The notes: a model not told the origin generated them from the sequence alone. Shown: positions 1-7,374, counted from the first letter of the stretch. The stretch: DNA of 10,153 nucleotides from Methylobacter sp. (GCA_003158415.1 PMJA01000351.1:1-10153); one strand, 5' to 3'. A program made the numbers and translations.

Positions 1-717
1 GATATTATAAGGATTACGGATGCCCAAACCCGAACCAATAGGCGCAGCCAACGGCATAACGGCCACACAACCGATGTCTTCCAGGCGTTTGGCGGCAATC
101 GGGTCGTCATTGGTGTAAACCATGACATCAAAGCCTTCTTTAACCAATAATTCAGCGGCGATATAGGTTTCGGCGACATCGGGAAACAGTGTTTTTTGAT
201 CGGCCAGTACTTCCAGTTTCACCAGTTTGTGGCCACCGAGCAGTTCCCGGCCTAAACGGCAGGTGCGCACGGCTTCTTCGGCGGTATAACAACCGGCGGT
301 ATTAGGCAAAATCGTGTATTTATCGGGCGATATCACATCCAGCAAATTAGGCTCGCCGGGATTTTGGCCGATATTGGTGCGGCGTATGGCGACCGTGACA
401 ATTTGCGCGCCGCTGGCCTCGATAGCCAGACGCGTTTCTTCCATATCCTTATATTTGCCGGTGCCGACCAGCAAGCGAGAGTGATAAGTGACGCCTGCGA
501 GTACGAAGGAATCATCCTGACCGCCGCCGATGGCATGTACGATTTCCAGGCGGTCTTCAGCCTGTAAAGTTTGGCTGGCGTATTGCTGAAAAGGCAAAAT
601 CTCTTTATTCAATTCAATTGCGATTTTCTTACCCGTCAAATCAATGTCTGCGATTACATCGGCAACCGAGGTGTTATCGGCATAGTGACGTGTTTCACCA
701 TTGATATAAACAATCAT
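1..717 (-). CDS. thiSG: ThiS-ThiG fusion: sulfur carrier / thiazole synthase (3' end cut by window edge)
   Basis: Makes the thiazole phosphate half of thiamine in the cytoplasm from deoxyxylulose 5-phosphate, dehydroglycine and ThiS-borne sulfur. The visible 239 codons run to the left edge without a stop. Residues 1-66 are a ThiS-like ubiquitin fold beginning MIVYINGE and ending in HAIGGG (residues 61-66), the ThiS C-terminal signature. ThiG follows without a stop: LVGTGKY (83-89), LPNTAG (137-142), LVKLEVLAD (165-173) with K167 as the expected Schiff-base lysine, and [13 protein letters not shown] (221-233) at the phosphate-binding end. Roughly the last 90 residues lie outside. The ATG at 717 overlaps the upstream aroG stop as ATGA, and GGAG lies nine bases before it, so translation is probably coupled. 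ThiS normally needs a free C-terminal diglycine, so the internal GGG is functionally odd. The family call is secure; processing is unknown. Confidence 0.93.
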   Translation of the reverse strand, partial: MIVYINGETRHYADNTSVADVIADIDLTGKKIAIELNKEILPFQQYASQTLQAEDRLEIVHAIGGGQDDSFVLAGVTYHSRLLVGTGKYKDMEETRLAIEASGAQIVTVAIRRTNIGQNPGEPNLLDVISPDKYTILPNTAGCYTAEEAVRTCRLGRELLGGHKLVKLEVLADQKTLFPDVAETYIAAELLVKEGFDVMVYTNDDPIAAKRLEDIGCVAVMPLAAPIGSGLGIRNPYNI

Positions 718-1814
718 GCGTTTAAGCTCCGGTTAGTGTCTACAGTTCTGCGTTTTTGTACGGCCTGGGCAAGTTTTTTCAGTAGCGGCACGGTATCGTC
801 CCAGGACAAACAGGCATCGGTAATGCTTAGGCCGTAAGTTAATTCCTGGCCCTCAACAACGGGTTGATTGCCGGCCTTAAGATGGCTTTCTATCATAACG
901 CCCATAATTCTATGGTCGCCATGCGCTATTTGTCCGGCCACGTCGTCGCCGACGATCAGTTGCCGTTGGCATTGCTTAAGACTGTTGTCATGACTGAAAT
1001 CAATCATGATATTGGGCCTTAGGTTGGCTTTTTTCAGTCCCTCCGCAACTTGCTCGACACTGACGGCATCATAATTGGGGCTGCCATTGCCGCCTCTCAA
1101 AATGATATGCACATCGTCATTGCCGGTGGTTGAGAAGATGGCCGAATGCCCGGCTTTAGTCAGCGATAAAAAATGGTGCGGACTCATCGCCGCCCTGATC
1201 GCATCAATGGCGATTTTTATGGTGCCGTCCGTTGAGTTTTTAAAACCTATCGGACACGACACTCCCGAAGCCAACTCACGGTGACCCTGGCTTTCTGTGG
1301 TTCTGGCGCCTATCGCGCCCCAGGCCACCAAATCGGAAATATATTGCGGGGAAATCAAGTCCAGATATTCGGTGGCGGCAGGCATGCCGAGCGTGGCCAC
1401 GTCCACTAATAATTGCCGGGCGACGCGCAGGCCTTTATTGATATTGAAGCTGGAATCAAGATCAGGGTCATTAATTAAGCCTTTCCAACCGACGGTGGTG
1501 CGGGGTTTTTCAAAATAAACCCGCATAACAATCAGCAGGTCGTCTTTGAGTTCATCCTTAACCGCTTTCAAAAGCCCGGCATATTCCAGGGCGGCTTTGG
1601 GATCATGAATGGAACAAGGCCCAACGATCACCAGCAGTCGGTCATCATCGCCGGTTAATATGTTATGTGTCTCTGCTCTGGCCTTTATCGTGGTTTGCGC
1701 TGCCGTTTCGTTAATCGGCATTTCATCGTGAACCTGAATCGGCGGGATGACTTCTTTAGTCGCACAAATCCGGAGGTCATCAGTGTTGTATTTTGTTTGC
1801 ATGCTAGCTTTCAT
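714..1814 (-). CDS. aroG: 3-deoxy-7-phosphoheptulonate (DAHP) synthase, class I
   Basis: Condenses phosphoenolpyruvate and erythrose 4-phosphate, the first step of the shikimate pathway, in the cytoplasm. The 366 residues match the E. coli AroG/AroF/AroH family over the full length (about 350). Visible landmarks: NDDLRI-like TDDLRI at 11-16, GPCSIHD at 65-71 with metal ligand C67, [21 protein letters not shown] at about 97-117, GARTTESQ at 169-176, FKNSTDGT at 191-198, FSH with H275, ESH with E309 and TDAC with D333 (the other expected metal ligands). By remembered sequence it is closer to AroG than AroF, so the symbol is a best fit; which amino acid inhibits it cannot be read. M1 (1814) and M5 (1802) are both possible starts; neither has a clear ribosome binding site, and M5 matches the usual family length better. 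It lies 81 bases after folA and overlaps thiSG by 4 bases. Confidence 0.95.
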   Translation of the reverse strand: MKASMQTKYNTDDLRICATKEVIPPIQVHDEMPINETAAQTTIKARAETHNILTGDDDRLLVIVGPCSIHDPKAALEYAGLLKAVKDELKDDLLIVMRVYFEKPRTTVGWKGLINDPDLDSSFNINKGLRVARQLLVDVATLGMPAATEYLDLISPQYISDLVAWGAIGARTTESQGHRELASGVSCPIGFKNSTDGTIKIAIDAIRAAMSPHHFLSLTKAGHSAIFSTTGNDDVHIILRGGNGSPNYDAVSVEQVAEGLKKANLRPNIMIDFSHDNSLKQCQRQLIVGDDVAGQIAHGDHRIMGVMIESHLKAGNQPVVEGQELTYGLSITDACLSWDDTVPLLKKLAQAVQKRRTVDTNRSLNA

Positions 1815-1895
1815 AAGATTAATTTGTGAATCTGTGGCATTTTGTTTTTGCTACTGAGTAGTTATGGTATTTTAACTGTTTTCATCGCCTTCTTG

Positions 1896-2399
1896 TTAGT
1901 TTTTGCGCGGGTTTATCCTGGTCAATTTCAAAAAACTGTAGCTGAAGTCGGCATTAGGGTCATCATTAATATCCTCGCGATTCGCCTCGAACCAATCTTG
2001 CATATCAAGTTCAGGGAAAAAAGTGTCGCCGTCAAAGGCCTTGTTTATCAGAGTCAGATAAATCGTATCGGCTATCGGCAGTGTCGCTTTGTAAAGGTCA
2101 AAGCCGCCAATAACAAACAGTTCCTTAGTATTTTCGCTCCCCTTTTTTAGCGCGGATTCAATCGTATTGACTACTACACAACCGTCTTGCTTATAGTCGG
2201 GGTTACGGCTAATAATAATATTAGTGCGGCCGGGAAGCGGCCTGTCGATGGATTGGTATGTTTTTCTACCCATTAAGATAGGCGAACCCATCGTAATAGC
2301 TTTAAACTTTTTAAGATCAGCCGATAAATGCCAGGGCATTTGATTATTCAGGCCGATAACGCGATTATTCGCCATCGCGACGATGAGTGATATTTTCAT
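1896..2399 (-). CDS. folA: Dihydrofolate reductase
   Basis: Reduces dihydrofolate to tetrahydrofolate with NADPH; cytoplasmic. At 167 residues it has the normal length of bacterial chromosomal DHFR. Visible features: ISLIVAMANNRVIGLNN at the N-terminus, MPWHLSADLKKFK (21-33) with W23 and the catalytic acid D28 (E. coli W22, D27), MGRKTYQSI for the cofactor-binding segment, LPGRTNIIISR, FVIGGFDLYK carrying the Gly-Gly cis-peptide, and GDTFFPE near the C-terminus. The third glycine of the common IGGG motif is phenylalanine here, a position that varies in the family. The ATG at 2399 is preceded only by a weak AAGAAA-type Shine-Dalgarno. It is first of a leftward group with aroG and thiSG and is head-to-head with the asparaginase gene. 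Together with DAHP synthase (chorismate for p-aminobenzoate) it suggests folate-linked grouping, which is inference. Confidence 0.97.
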   Translation of the reverse strand: MKISLIVAMANNRVIGLNNQMPWHLSADLKKFKAITMGSPILMGRKTYQSIDRPLPGRTNIIISRNPDYKQDGCVVVNTIESALKKGSENTKELFVIGGFDLYKATLPIADTIYLTLINKAFDGDTFFPELDMQDWFEANREDINDDPNADFSYSFLKLTRINPRKN

Positions 2400-2458
2400 T
2401 TTCTTAACAGAGGATGCTTTGCTATGCTTTAATGATTAATAAATCCTGACATCATACT
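2400..2458. promoter_or_regulatory. Divergent promoter region between folA and the asparaginase gene
   Basis: Only 59 bases separate two head-to-head starts, so promoters for both must lie here or inside the genes. The stretch is AT-rich and contains two direct copies of ATGCTTT (2414-2420 and 2424-2430) set 10 bases apart, and an 11-base palindrome TTAATGATTAA (2429-2439) that overlaps the second copy. Such spacing on one face of the helix fits an operator, but no named regulator site is recognised and no convincing -35/-10 pair could be fixed. Confidence 0.4.
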
Positions 2459-3499
2459 ATGAAAAATATTCTGCTTGTATTTACCGGCGGCACTATCGGT
2501 TCGACTGCATTGGCAGGAACCATCAATACGACCGGCACCGCACCGTTTAAATTGATACAGCTATTTCAACAGCATTACCCCGATCATCAACAAATCCATT
2601 TTACATCGTGTCGCCCCGTGCAGCTTTTAAGCGAAAATCTTGTGCCGGAAATTTGGCAAACGCTGATTGCATCCATAGAAACGCAACAACTTGAGCCCTT
2701 CGACGGCATTATCATCACGCACGGCACCGATACGCTGGCTTATACCGCCGCCGCCTTAAGCTTTTATTTTAATGCGCTAAATATCCCGCTGCTGCTGGTT
2801 TCCAGTGATTATCCGCTGGATAACGCTAAGGCAAACGGCCTGGACAATTTTATATGCGCTGTTGAATTTATCCTGCAAAATAAAGAAGCCGGTGTTTTTG
2901 TGCCCTATCGCAACCGACAGCAAGCGATCCAGGTGCATAAAGGCTCGCGCCTGACTTGTTCGTTGCAATTAACCGGGGATTTTTTTAGCATCCAGGACAA
3001 CAGTTTTATGCAGTTTGAAAACGGGGTGTTTACGTGTGTGCAGTCAGATGCTTTAGAGGACGAAGGTTGGGTGAGGGGAAAGACACAAACAAAAATCCCC
3101 CACCTAAAAGCCGATTTTTCCGCACGGATTTTAATGATAAAACCCTATCCGGGTTTAAATTATGCCCATTTTAACCTGGACAATGTCGATGCTGTTTTGC
3201 ATGACTTATATCATTCCGGCACTGCGTGCGCATCGACTCTGTGGGGTGAAAATTATTCGTTGCTTGAATTTATAGCCCGCTGCGAAAAACAAGCGATCAA
3301 GGTTTATTTGGCGCCTGCGATTAAATCCACCGACGCCTACCAAAGTACGCAGGCGTTAATAGAGCAGGGCGCAACCATGATCTGGAATATGTCGATTGAA
3401 GCTGTCTACGTAAAGCTGATGCTGGCTTACGGGAATTTTAGCGATGAACGGCAAATAGTGGCATTTATGGACAGGGATATAGCCGGTGAGCATGTTTGA
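2459..3499 (+). CDS. L-asparaginase family protein (type I, cytoplasmic AnsA-like)
   Basis: Predicted to hydrolyse L-asparagine to aspartate and ammonia. The 346 residues are close to E. coli AnsA (about 338) and carry both asparaginase signatures: TGGTIG at 9-14 with nucleophile T12, and THGTDTLAY at 87-95 with T90 and D91. K161 in VHKGSR lies where the family has its catalytic lysine. The C-terminal half aligns by eye with AnsA: a PYPGLN segment, then a final block around MSIEAVYVKLMLAY and the IAGEH ending. No signal peptide is visible, so it is probably cytoplasmic. The segment VSSDYPLDNAKANGLDN replaces the more usual QIPL..RSDG..N sequence, so substrate preference may differ; glutaminase activity cannot be excluded. 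No clear ribosome binding site precedes the ATG. It stands alone on the plus strand, divergent from folA. Confidence 0.9.
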   Translation: MKNILLVFTGGTIGSTALAGTINTTGTAPFKLIQLFQQHYPDHQQIHFTSCRPVQLLSENLVPEIWQTLIASIETQQLEPFDGIIITHGTDTLAYTAAALSFYFNALNIPLLLVSSDYPLDNAKANGLDNFICAVEFILQNKEAGVFVPYRNRQQAIQVHKGSRLTCSLQLTGDFFSIQDNSFMQFENGVFTCVQSDALEDEGWVRGKTQTKIPHLKADFSARILMIKPYPGLNYAHFNLDNVDAVLHDLYHSGTACASTLWGENYSLLEFIARCEKQAIKVYLAPAIKSTDAYQSTQALIEQGATMIWNMSIEAVYVKLMLAYGNFSDERQIVAFMDRDIAGEHV

Positions 3500-3534
3500 C
3501 GAGGTTGGTGGTAAGCCCTTCTGACTCATACCGG

Positions 3535-3568
3535 TTTTAATGATAAATTATATTTATATGCATTAAAA
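3535..3568. repeat. AT-rich inverted repeat downstream of the asparaginase gene
   Basis: TTTTAATG (3535-3542) and CATTAAAA (3561-3568) are exact reverse complements around an 18-base AT-only-rich loop. It begins about 35 bases after the asparaginase stop. It is too AT-rich and lacks a following T-tract, so it is a poor intrinsic terminator; it may be a weak hairpin or chance in AT-rich DNA. Confidence 0.35.
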
Positions 3569-3638
3569 TCAATGTTTTGATAAACAAATGACAGGCATGC
3601 ATATAAGTATCATAAGAGCCACCGTATCAAACTTGACC

Positions 3639-3707
3639 GTAAATCCGTCCATCCTTCGACAAGGCTCTCCTGAGCGCAGCCGAAGGGCTCAGGACGAACG
3701 GATTTAC
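3639..3707. repeat. Nested palindromic intergenic repeat (REP/MITE-like)
   Basis: Outer arms GTAAATCCGT (3639-3648) and ACGGATTTAC (3698-3707) are exact reverse complements. Inside, TCCTGAGC (3668-3675) pairs with GCTCAGGA (3687-3694), and CCTTCG (3653-3658) is complementary to CGAAGG (3681-3686), so two alternative inner folds exist. The CCTTCGAC...CTCAGGACGAACGG wording resembles a palindrome dispersed between genes in many environmental proteobacterial genomes, as I remember it. This is the main content of the gene-free stretch 3500-3849; the rest of that stretch holds an AT-rich inverted repeat, a perfect 12-base palindrome CTTTGATCAAAG (3718-3729) and a short hairpin CTCTA/TAGAG (3740-3756) followed by CCTAATTTTT, and no gene. 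Confidence 0.75.
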
Positions 3708-3739
3708 TCTTACAACGCTTTGATCAAAGTTTATATCCA

Positions 3740-3766
3740 CTCTATTTTACATAGAGCCTAATTTTT
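3740..3766 (+). terminator. Weak hairpin plus T-run
   Basis: CTCTA (3740-3744) and TAGAG (3752-3756) form a five-pair stem with a seven-base loop, followed after a short gap by a run of Ts. It is AT-rich and lies about 240 bases beyond the asparaginase stop, so it would be a weak and distant terminator for that gene. A chance structure is equally possible. Confidence 0.22.
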
Positions 3767-3849
3767 ACCGATTCTGCATTTCAAATAGTTTAAAAAATGG
3801 AACTTTGGTGTCGTTTATTTAAACTTACCCCGGTTGCTTAGGAAATCCG

Positions 3850-5526
3850 CTATAGCAATATTGTTATGGATTGTTGATAGCTCGCTGGTGAATGTATGTA
3901 GCCCCATCCATTGATAACCCGATCCCATGCATTTAAGAAAAATGAATGCGCACAATGAGTTGAAGTCGGATCTCCGGTCACTGTAGAATTCCATGGCGTA
4001 GGCCCTGGTGGCGGGACAGCAACGTCAGTGAGTCCGATCCATATGCGTGACGGCGTTATATGGTTACTATAATTATCCGAGGCTACCGTCTCAGACTTAT
4101 TGTTTCCCCAGTAAGCAGTAAGTCTCCAGGCAAGCAGATGAGCGGGAGCGGATGCCGTAACCTCAAATGTAAACGTAGGTGCGCCAGTGGTAACTAAACC
4201 ACAGACATTGATGGGAATGTTGCCCGGTTGCTGAAATATCTGCTCAATGATGGCCGTTGGCAGGGTGTTATCAATCATCACATTAGCGAAATGACCCACT
4301 GCTGTAGAAAGCCCAATCTCAGAAGCGGCGCTCTCAGCGGAAAAGAGTTTAATGCTGATGTTATTGAGAGCATTTGGGTTCCCGGTCGTGTCAAGCAGAA
4401 GACCGAGCCAGTTATTAAGCCATATTTGCCCTGCAGAACGCAGTGGGTAATAGCCGTTTTGCGGTACTGTTGTTATAAGCTCGAATTCATTAAGAGCAAC
4501 ACTCCATAAATAATCGCTAAAAGATGAAGTTACCAAGGTTCCGTTGACCCACACCTGATAAAAATTGGCTCCTGCGCTACGTGCTGCTTGCCAGTTAATC
4601 ATCAACGGCAGCGTTCCCCCGAAAGGACAATCCTTGACCTGAAAGAAATAGGTTGGATTCATAGTTGTATCCGCGAAGCCGTTTGGCAGATGGATTGCGT
4701 CGGCAGGCACAAAGCCTATTCCAAGAAGAATTGGGCCGGCAGCGGAAAATAGGGAAGCCGTCAGATCCACCTCACTTATAGTAGTTGCACTGGTGATTAG
4801 GATCTGGTTCGACGAGAGAACGGCAATGCTATATGGGGCAGTGGGTACGGAGGCTGCGATAGCTGTAACAACAGCCGGTGATACGGTCAGATCTACCTTT
4901 AATACTGTGCCAGCAGGATTTGGTTGCGGAAACAAGATAGCGCTCTGTCCAGCATCTGCCCAGGTGAGATAGCGAGGGCCATTTAGCCCCGTAGCAATTA
5001 CTATATTAGTATTCGTCGAAAGATCAAAACGGGTAATATTGCCCGCATCATTGCTAACATATAAAAAACGGCTATCAGCCGTTACTAATAGACCACGGGG
5101 ATATGAGATAGTCGCCATTGTTTTTTTGGCGCCGCTAGTCAAGTTTATACGCTGTATAGTGCCTCCCGTAAATTCAGCGACATAGGCAAAACCGTGCGCT
5201 TCATCCAGGGCAATCTGACATATAGTGTTCAAGCCGGAAGCAATAACAGTAGCAGCAGTACGGTTAAGGTTGCTAAAACTGACGCGTAGCAGCGTACCTG
5301 GTGATTCCGCGACATAGGCATGCAAACCATCAATGCTGAGGGCAATGTCGTGCGGCGCGTTGTAACCCGAGCCAAGCAGCGTCTTGACGTGGCTATGCGG
5401 ATTCACGGCGCTGATGGTGCCTGCGCTTGAATCGACAACCAGCAATTGATCGGTAGTTTGACGGTAAGCGCTACCGTTTGCAATGGCAAAGCCGGTTGAT
5501 AGGGTTGTAGGAATGGGTAATGACAT
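3850..5526 (-). CDS. Beta-propeller protein (YncE/NHL/SMP-30-like) with unrecognised C-terminal domain
   Basis: The function is not recognised. The first 280 or so of 558 residues consist of about six repeats of 41-46 residues, each with a hydrophobic strand, a turn, and a form such as AYVAESPGTLLRVSFSN, AYVAEFTGGTIQRINLTS or LYVSNDAGNITRFDLSTN; this is typical of six-bladed propellers of the YncE/NHL type, which bind proteins or small ligands or act as lactonases. From about residue 290 a different, Trp-, Asn- and aromatic-rich region begins at YFFQVKDCPFGG and runs to the end; I cannot assign it. Starts such as MSLPIPTTLSTGF show no signal peptide or membrane segment. The start is well supported: AAGGAG lies six bases before the ATG, the strongest ribosome binding site in the window. 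The truncated histidine phosphatase lies 145 bases upstream on the same strand; whether they share a transcript is unclear. Confidence 0.85.
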   Translation of the reverse strand: MSLPIPTTLSTGFAIANGSAYRQTTDQLLVVDSSAGTISAVNPHSHVKTLLGSGYNAPHDIALSIDGLHAYVAESPGTLLRVSFSNLNRTAATVIASGLNTICQIALDEAHGFAYVAEFTGGTIQRINLTSGAKKTMATISYPRGLLVTADSRFLYVSNDAGNITRFDLSTNTNIVIATGLNGPRYLTWADAGQSAILFPQPNPAGTVLKVDLTVSPAVVTAIAASVPTAPYSIAVLSSNQILITSATTISEVDLTASLFSAAGPILLGIGFVPADAIHLPNGFADTTMNPTYFFQVKDCPFGGTLPLMINWQAARSAGANFYQVWVNGTLVTSSFSDYLWSVALNEFELITTVPQNGYYPLRSAGQIWLNNWLGLLLDTTGNPNALNNISIKLFSAESAASEIGLSTAVGHFANVMIDNTLPTAIIEQIFQQPGNIPINVCGLVTTGAPTFTFEVTASAPAHLLAWRLTAYWGNNKSETVASDNYSNHITPSRIWIGLTDVAVPPPGPTPWNSTVTGDPTSTHCAHSFFLNAWDRVINGWGYIHSPASYQQSITILL

Positions 5527-5671
5527 AAATTACTCCTTAATAAATAATGAAAAAGGGCGATAAAAACAGCTCTGTGAACTTCATAATTTACATTTAAGAC
5601 CATGTACAGTGTAGCTGAGAAAACAACGCCTAAATCAACAAAACTGGAACACTAGCCTTACTTGTTATCAA

Positions 5672-5953
5672 TTACATGCTTGAATCGCCGTACTTGGAAT
5701 CAATATCCAGTTTCAACGCTTGTGCGAGCGGTGTGATTGTTTCCACTGGCCGGTTGCTACGTTTCGACGCTTGTGTCGCAAACAGAAAATTGGGCTTGCC
5801 GAAAGTGGCTGGGATATACACTGCGAGGGCGCCCGCACGTTCGTAGCCTCGTGTTGAGAGATCAATGCCGTCGGCATCGTTATCCGTCGTAGGGTCGCCG
5901 GGTTTCTCGCCATGTCGGATTATTATGATTTGCTTAGGTGTTGTAGTAGCCAT
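5672..5953 (-). pseudogene. Histidine phosphatase family protein, truncated after the first half
   Basis: Histidine phosphatases use a phospho-histidine intermediate to dephosphorylate sugars, nucleotides or proteins. This frame has the N-terminal signature IIIRHGEKPGD (10-20; nucleophile H14) and the second arginine block ATQASKRSNRPVETITPLAQAL (59-80), but stops at residue 93. Relatives are about 180-200 residues and carry the second catalytic histidine (an HHG or GHG type motif) and an acid in the second half; both are absent. The 145 bases beyond the stop show no continuation in any frame, so loss by deletion or replacement fits better than a frameshift. The ATG at 5953 has GGGGAA upstream, so the fragment may still be translated. 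It is probably inactive; a shortened protein with a binding role is the alternative. Confidence 0.7.
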
Positions 5954-5994
5954 TTTACATTCCCCATTATCTGATAAAAATTTTGGTCGACTTC

Positions 5995-6038
5995 ATGCCG
6001 ACCGCGACCGTATCATCGGTTTTCTCAAGTTTCGGCAT
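5995..6038. repeat. Nested hairpin upstream of the truncated phosphatase
   Basis: ATGCCGA (5995-6001) pairs with TCGGCAT (6032-6038), and inside it ACCG (6007-6010) pairs with CGGT (6017-6020) around a six-base loop. It lies about 40-85 bases ahead of the phosphatase start on the minus strand. A 23-codon frame (6038 to 5967) covers it but has no ribosome binding site. It may be a leader hairpin, or gene debris from the event that truncated the neighbour. Confidence 0.35.
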
Positions 6039-6149
6039 TTTGTAAATAAACCACTAATCAACAGCTTTACAGATTTTATTTAATCAGGTAAGAAACACAA
6101 AATCTATTCGTACAAATACCTATATATTCGGGAAAATTTTTATGGGGGG

Positions 6150-6176
6150 CGGAATGTAGGGTGTCAGACACGTTCC
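6150..6176. repeat. Palindromic hairpin abutting the alkB stop codon
   Basis: GTGTC A GACAC (6161-6171) is a perfect odd palindrome and is extended by GGAA (6151-6154) and TTCC (6173-6176), the whole ending one base before the alkB stop. On the minus strand it is read directly after that stop and is followed by GC-rich bases and then ATAAAAATTTT, so it could stop or stabilise the alkB transcript although it lacks an immediate U-tract. The GTGTCTGACACCC wording recalls a dispersed intergenic palindrome; that is from memory, not a search. Confidence 0.45.
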
Positions 6177-6701
6177 TTAAGCCGCTAGAATATTGCGGAA
6201 CGTCAAATTGATACGCGGTGTTTTAGGTTTTCTGGTTTTGGGCACCGAATGCCGCCAATGGTGCTGTAGAGCGCCCGCCATCACCAGTAAATCGCCGTGA
6301 CCGAGTACGATGTCCAGGGTTTCCTTGCGCTTTTTGTGGTGCAGTTTAAACAAGCGCTCATCGCCCAGGCTTAACGAGGCAATCACCGGATTGAGTCCCA
6401 GCTCTTTTTCATCATCGGCATGGCAACCCATGGAGTCTAGCCCGTCGCGGTACAAATTGGCCAGCACGCTGTTGAAAGTACAACTGCACTGCTGTTCCAC
6501 CTGCGCCCGGACTGACTGTAGCGCCGCATTCCACGGTAGTGGCTGATGATTAACCCCCGAATAACGATAAAAAGCATCCGCATCGCCATACCAGCACATC
6601 AGGCGCGGAACTTTAACCCATCTCCCGAAAATAAAAATGGATTCTTCCTGCCAAACCAGACCGGTTTGAAGCGTTGCAAATAACCGGTCAGCCTCCGGCA
6701 A
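6177..6701 (-). CDS. alkB: AlkB-family 2-oxoglutarate/Fe(II) dioxygenase (alkylated nucleic acid repair)
   Basis: Oxidatively removes methyl groups from alkylated bases such as 1-methyladenine and 3-methylcytosine using Fe(II), oxygen and 2-oxoglutarate. Counted from the TTG at 6701: MCWYGD (35-40), YRYSG (45-49), FNSVLANLYRDGLDSMGCHADDE (76-98) with iron ligands H94 and D96, ASLSLGDERLF (108-118), and WRHSVPKT (149-156) with the third iron ligand H151, then RINLTFR (163-169) with the 2-oxoglutarate-binding arginines. It is closer to the ALKBH2/3-like branch than to E. coli AlkB. The reading frame continues upstream without a stop to 6791, and the extra residues (ending NLIPFDGELYLIKQFYRLPEADRLF) look like genuine AlkB N-terminus. 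There is no ATG or GTG in that extension, so the start may be TTG 6701, CTG 6749 or ATT 6785. The upstream membrane protein stop shares one base with the ATT, suggesting coupling. Confidence 0.93.
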   Translation of the reverse strand: MPEADRLFATLQTGLVWQEESIFIFGRWVKVPRLMCWYGDADAFYRYSGVNHQPLPWNAALQSVRAQVEQQCSCTFNSVLANLYRDGLDSMGCHADDEKELGLNPVIASLSLGDERLFKLHHKKRKETLDIVLGHGDLLVMAGALQHHWRHSVPKTRKPKTPRINLTFRNILAA

Positions 6702-6784
6702 GCGGTAAAACTGTTTAATCAGGTAAAGCTCGCCGTCAAAGGGGATCAGATTTTTGTTGCCGTTGTATAGGGCGTTATGGGGAA

Positions 6785-7234
6785 TTAATGATCACCACGT
6801 TTGATATTGTGTTCATGCTCAATACCTTCGGTTAAATTATAACCTGCGTCATTAAATAGATCGTTGGTAAAAAACAAATGCATATCTATAATCCAAGCAA
6901 TTCTTTTTAGGTTATTGTTTTCTATAATAATGGTTGAAAGTTTATGATTGTTGTCAATAATTTCAACCACAATTGTTTTCGGGGTGGTAGGGTCTTCTTT
7001 TAGCGCGCCAGACACAATACGCTGGGCAGACTCCATTGTCAGCACCGGCTGCGTAGTAGGTAGCTCAGCGTTTTGTTTATTTTTAAGTGACTGTGCGTCA
7101 AAATAACCAATATCATAGGCAATCTTAAATAGCAGAACAAGCATAATTGCGCCACCCATAATGGAGAGGCCAATTTTTAATCGTCTTCTAACGCGAGGAT
7201 TTGATAGTCTTTTTATAATAACGCGAATTTTCAT
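6785..7234 (-). CDS. Small single-span membrane protein of unknown function
   Basis: No family is recognised. The 149 residues begin with a strongly basic stretch (KRLSNPRVRRRLK, 8-20) followed by one hydrophobic segment (about 21-40, IGLSIMGGAIMLVLLFKIAY), so it is probably anchored with the N-terminus in the cytoplasm and about 105 residues outside. That part is soluble and mixed, with an ExxxxV-like start, TIVVEIIDNNHKLSTIIIE (87-105) giving two predicted strands, and an Asn/His-rich tail. No clear ribosome binding site precedes the ATG at 7234. Its stop (6787-6785) touches the extended alkB frame, so the two genes probably form one transcription unit. Base composition is AT-rich relative to alkB. 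Confidence 0.65.
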   Translation of the reverse strand: MKIRVIIKRLSNPRVRRRLKIGLSIMGGAIMLVLLFKIAYDIGYFDAQSLKNKQNAELPTTQPVLTMESAQRIVSGALKEDPTTPKTIVVEIIDNNHKLSTIIIENNNLKRIAWIIDMHLFFTNDLFNDAGYNLTEGIEHEHNIKRGDH

Positions 7235-7374
7235 ATTTAGTTTTATTAATGAATCATGAGGTTAATAATACCAGTCCCTTTTGATTTTGACACGCGGTAA
7301 ATGGTCGGGATGCCCGGAAGCCAGCAATGTTTCACCCCGCGCTTTTATATCGAATGCCGAATTAAATTTAATGG

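Noticed and set aside
1842..2150. 102-codon plus-strand frame over folA
   Set aside because: It is antisense to a complete, motif-rich dihydrofolate reductase and has no family features.
4228..4509. 93-codon plus-strand frame inside the propeller gene
   Set aside because: Antisense to the propeller protein, no ribosome binding site and no recognisable motif.
7287..7315. TTGACA box upstream of the CNNM gene as a promoter
   Set aside because: The -35 match is perfect, but the bases 17 positions downstream (ATGCCC) do not resemble a -10 box.
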